Assembly (NCBI GenBank): GCA_902475415.1
Contig: CABRZK010000106.1
Span: forward strand, 1-7,871
Direction: 5' to 3'
Source of the DNA: an uncultured Eubacterium sp.
Lineage (GTDB): Bacteria > Bacillota > Clostridia > Lachnospirales > Lachnospiraceae
DNA length: 7,871 bases
The translations under genes were made by a program, and so were the position numbers. The notes under the pieces are model-generated. The model worked only from the letters and a program-made list of their open reading frames with translations, had not been told where the DNA came from and ran no database searches. Positions 6,283 through 7,871 of the stretch are shown one piece after another (position 1 is the first letter of the stretch; every line of letters begins with the position of its first letter).

Positions 6283-6997
6283 CGTCCCTACGTCTTCCTC
6301 CAAATAAAATAATCAGTCGCAGAAGCTGCAGGATCATAGATGCCGCACTTGCCACATAGGTCATTGCTGCCGCAGTCAGTACCTTTCTGGTATCTTTCAG
6401 TTCTGCACTTCCAAGGATACCGGTACGTTCCAGTTCCTGCATGGCCCGGTGGGAAGCATTGAATTCCACCGGCAGCGTGATCAGCTGGAACAGCACTGCC
6501 AGAGAAAACATGATAATTCCTGTCTGGATAAATACACTGCTCATTGACCCCCGGAAAAACAGACCGATGATAATCAACGGCCAGGCCAGATTGGAACCGA
6601 TATTTGCAATCGGTACAAAGGCTCCGCGGATTCGAAGCGGTACATACCCTCTCGCATGCTGAATGGCATGCCCTACTTCATGTGCTGCAACGCCCACTGC
6701 TGCCACTGAAGCAGAATTGTATACACTGTCTGACAGACTCAGTGTCTTGTTCATCGGATTATAGTGATCCGTCAGATTTCCGGAAATATGCTGCACTTTC
6801 ACATCATAAATCCCTGCATCTCTTAAAATCCGCTCCGCCGCCATTGCACCTGTCATTCCGGACATGCTGCGTACCCGCTGGTATTGTCCAAAGGTACTGT
6901 TCATCTTTGCGGATGCCGCCAGGCAGATGATTGCTCCGATGATCACAAGTATATAAGTATAATCCATCCAGTAAAAACCATAGTATCCGTAAGGCAT
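6275..6997 (-). CDS. Membrane zinc metallopeptidase, YugP family
   Basis: The 240-residue protein belongs to the YugP-type putative neutral zinc metallopeptidases (DUF2227-like naming is avoided as I cannot check it). It has an HEVGH motif (106-110) in the context VAAHEVGHAIQHA, where the two histidines would bind Zn2+ and the glutamate would activate water. LPVEFNAS at 175-182 supplies E178 as a likely third ligand. Hydrophobic segments at about 13-30, 126-148, 157-176 and 206-231 indicate an integral membrane protein. The N-terminus is rich in Tyr and Gly (MPYGYYGFYW) and a basic/acidic tail RRRDDE ends the protein. The ATG at 6997 is 28 nt after fmt; its SD is weak (AGAAGTGA). The stop overlaps the rsmB start by 8 nt. 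The substrate and physiological role of this family are not established to my knowledge. Placement between fmt and rsmB is familiar from clostridial genomes and implies co-expression, not necessarily shared function. Confidence 0.9.
   Translation of the reverse strand: MPYGYYGFYWMDYTYILVIIGAIICLAASAKMNSTFGQYQRVRSMSGMTGAMAAERILRDAGIYDVKVQHISGNLTDHYNPMNKTLSLSDSVYNSASVAAVGVAAHEVGHAIQHARGYVPLRIRGAFVPIANIGSNLAWPLIIIGLFFRGSMSSVFIQTGIIMFSLAVLFQLITLPVEFNASHRAMQELERTGILGSAELKDTRKVLTAAAMTYVASAASMILQLLRLIILFGGRRRDDE
6285..6301 (-). promoter_or_regulatory. Ribosome-binding region deciding the rsmB start
   Basis: On the minus strand this interval reads GGAGG (6301-6297), then AGGGA (6289-6285), then 2 nt and the ATG at 6282. 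The GGAGG overlaps the alternative TTG start (6303-6301), so it cannot serve that codon, and the sequence upstream of the TTG has no SD-like run. This favours the ATG. The site lies inside the last codons of the peptidase gene. Confidence 0.6.
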
Positions 6998-7025
6998 ATT
7001 TTTTCACTTCTTTCTCTCTACAGGG

Positions 7026-7871
7026 TTATTCTTTTCCCAGCTTCATTCCTTCTGTCAGAGCATTTCCACGTAAAAAGGCATCTGCACTCATCCGCTTCTT
7101 GCCTTCCAGCTGTACTTCTTCCAGCATCAGAATGCCCTCTCCGGTCTGTACACCGACTTCGTGTTTTGTCACAACAGCCAATTCTCCCGGTGCTTTTTCT
7201 GATGTCTCATCTTTTACGACAGCTGACCAGATTTTCAATGTCTTGCCATTGAGATAAGTATATGCACTTGGCCATGGATTTAAACCACGGATCAGACATT
7301 CGATCTCTCCGGCCGGTTTTGTCCAGTCGATAATTCCAAACTGCTTCTTGATCAGTGTTGTCTTCGTAGCTGCTTCGTGATCCTGCTTTGTATAAGTCGC
7401 AGTGCCGTTTTCAATAGCTGTAAGCGTACGGACACAAAGGTCTGCTCCCACTTCACTCAGACGGTCGAACAGACTTCCTCCCGTCTCTTTCTCATCCAGC
7501 ACTACTTCTTCTTTCATGATCATATCACCGGTATCCAGCCCTTCATCCATACGCATGGTTGTAACACCGGATACTTTTTCGCCATTGATCACGGCCCACT
7601 GGATTGGTGCAGCACCTCTGTATTTTGGCAGAAGGGATGCATGTACGTTCACACAACCATATTTTGGCATTTCCAGAATTTCTTTTGGTAAAATCTGTCC
7701 GAATGCAACAACCACAATGATATCTGCGTTAAATTTTCTTAAATATTCCACACATTCCGGCTCCCGCACGCGGCGTGGCTGATATACTTCAATACCGTGC
7801 TCCAACGCAGCCTCTTTCACCGGCGGAAACTGCATGGATTTGCCTCTGCCCTTTGGCTTGTCCGGCTGTGT
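7026..7871 (-). CDS. fmt: Methionyl-tRNA formyltransferase, 5' end beyond window
   Basis: Fmt transfers a formyl group from N10-formyl-tetrahydrofolate to Met-tRNA(fMet), which primes bacterial translation initiation. The visible 281 codons are in frame to the window edge and begin TQPDKPKGRGKSMQFPPVKE. This is the conserved loop that normally sits about residue 35, so about 34 N-terminal residues are missing and the Met at 7835 is internal. In the fragment the catalytic trio is present: N75 and H77 in NVHASLLPKYRG and D113 in GLDTGD, with the same spacing as E. coli N108/H110/D146. FGQILP precedes them. The C-terminal OB-like tRNA-binding domain covers about residues 205-281 and includes LNPWPSAYT just before it. 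The upstream genes are out of view; in relatives they are def and priA. The stop at 7028-7026 is followed by the peptidase gene after 28 nt. No truncation other than the window edge. Confidence 0.97.
   Translation of the reverse strand, partial: TQPDKPKGRGKSMQFPPVKEAALEHGIEVYQPRRVREPECVEYLRKFNADIIVVVAFGQILPKEILEMPKYGCVNVHASLLPKYRGAAPIQWAVINGEKVSGVTTMRMDEGLDTGDMIMKEEVVLDEKETGGSLFDRLSEVGADLCVRTLTAIENGTATYTKQDHEAATKTTLIKKQFGIIDWTKPAGEIECLIRGLNPWPSAYTYLNGKTLKIWSAVVKDETSEKAPGELAVVTKHEVGVQTGEGILMLEEVQLEGKKRMSADAFLRGNALTEGMKLGKE

Noticed and set aside
6283..6303. Seven-codon N-terminal extension of RsmB from a TTG codon
   Set aside because: TTG at 6303 has no SD upstream; the GGAGG nearby overlaps the TTG itself and instead sits upstream of the ATG at 6282. 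The shorter start also gives the usual short stop-start overlap.
5728..6312. Plus-strand open frame (194 codons) opposite rsmB
   Set aside because: It is antisense to the conserved NusB-like region of rsmB, with shadow-like composition (many His, Phe, Arg, Ser) and no family signature.
7833..7835. ATG at 7835 as the start of Fmt
   Set aside because: The frame stays open to the window edge and the 12 upstream codons encode the conserved QPDKPKGRG loop of Fmt, so this Met is internal and the gene is cut by the window.

Overview
The window is one dense, co-directional gene cluster on the minus strand. It reads fmt (5' end outside the window) > YugP-type zinc peptidase > rsmB > rlmN > PP2C phosphatase > PASTA Ser/Thr kinase > rsgA > rpe (only the first 29 codons). 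The proteins and gene order point to a Gram-positive Firmicute of the class Clostridia. The moderate base composition, the protein sequences and the peptidase gene between fmt and rsmB fit a Lachnospiraceae-like gut anaerobe. That placement is inference from pattern and memory, not from a search.

Layout in transcription order (right to left): 7871-7026 is methionyl-tRNA formyltransferase, lacking about its first 34 residues. 6997-6275 is a membrane metallopeptidase with HEVGH. 6282-4975 is 16S rRNA m5C methyltransferase RsmB, overlapping the peptidase by 8 nt. 4951-3908 is the radical-SAM methyltransferase RlmN. 3904-3161 is a PP2C phosphatase, 3 nt after rlmN. 3167-1086 is a PrkC/PknB kinase, overlapping the phosphatase by 7 nt. 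1076-195 is the ribosome-assembly GTPase RsgA, 9 nt after the kinase. A 105-nt spacer (194-90) precedes rpe at 89-1. No other intergenic gap exceeds 28 nt, and I see no intrinsic terminator anywhere in the window, so one polycistronic transcript is the simplest reading.

The genes share a theme of making and tuning the translation apparatus. Fmt formylates the initiator tRNA, RsmB and RlmN modify rRNA (RlmN also tRNA), and RsgA matures the 30S subunit. The kinase/phosphatase pair senses muropeptides or lipid II in related bacteria and phosphorylates translation GTPases, including the RsgA homologue in Bacillus subtilis. Rpe belongs to the pentose phosphate pathway.

All complete reading frames look intact, and every catalytic motif checked is present. 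I see no mobile element, CRISPR array, RNA gene or undescribed system. The points worth a second look are modest: a very acidic juxtamembrane stretch in the kinase, an extra extracellular C-terminal domain after its three PASTA repeats, a possible folded leader before rpe, and small motif deviations in RsmB.
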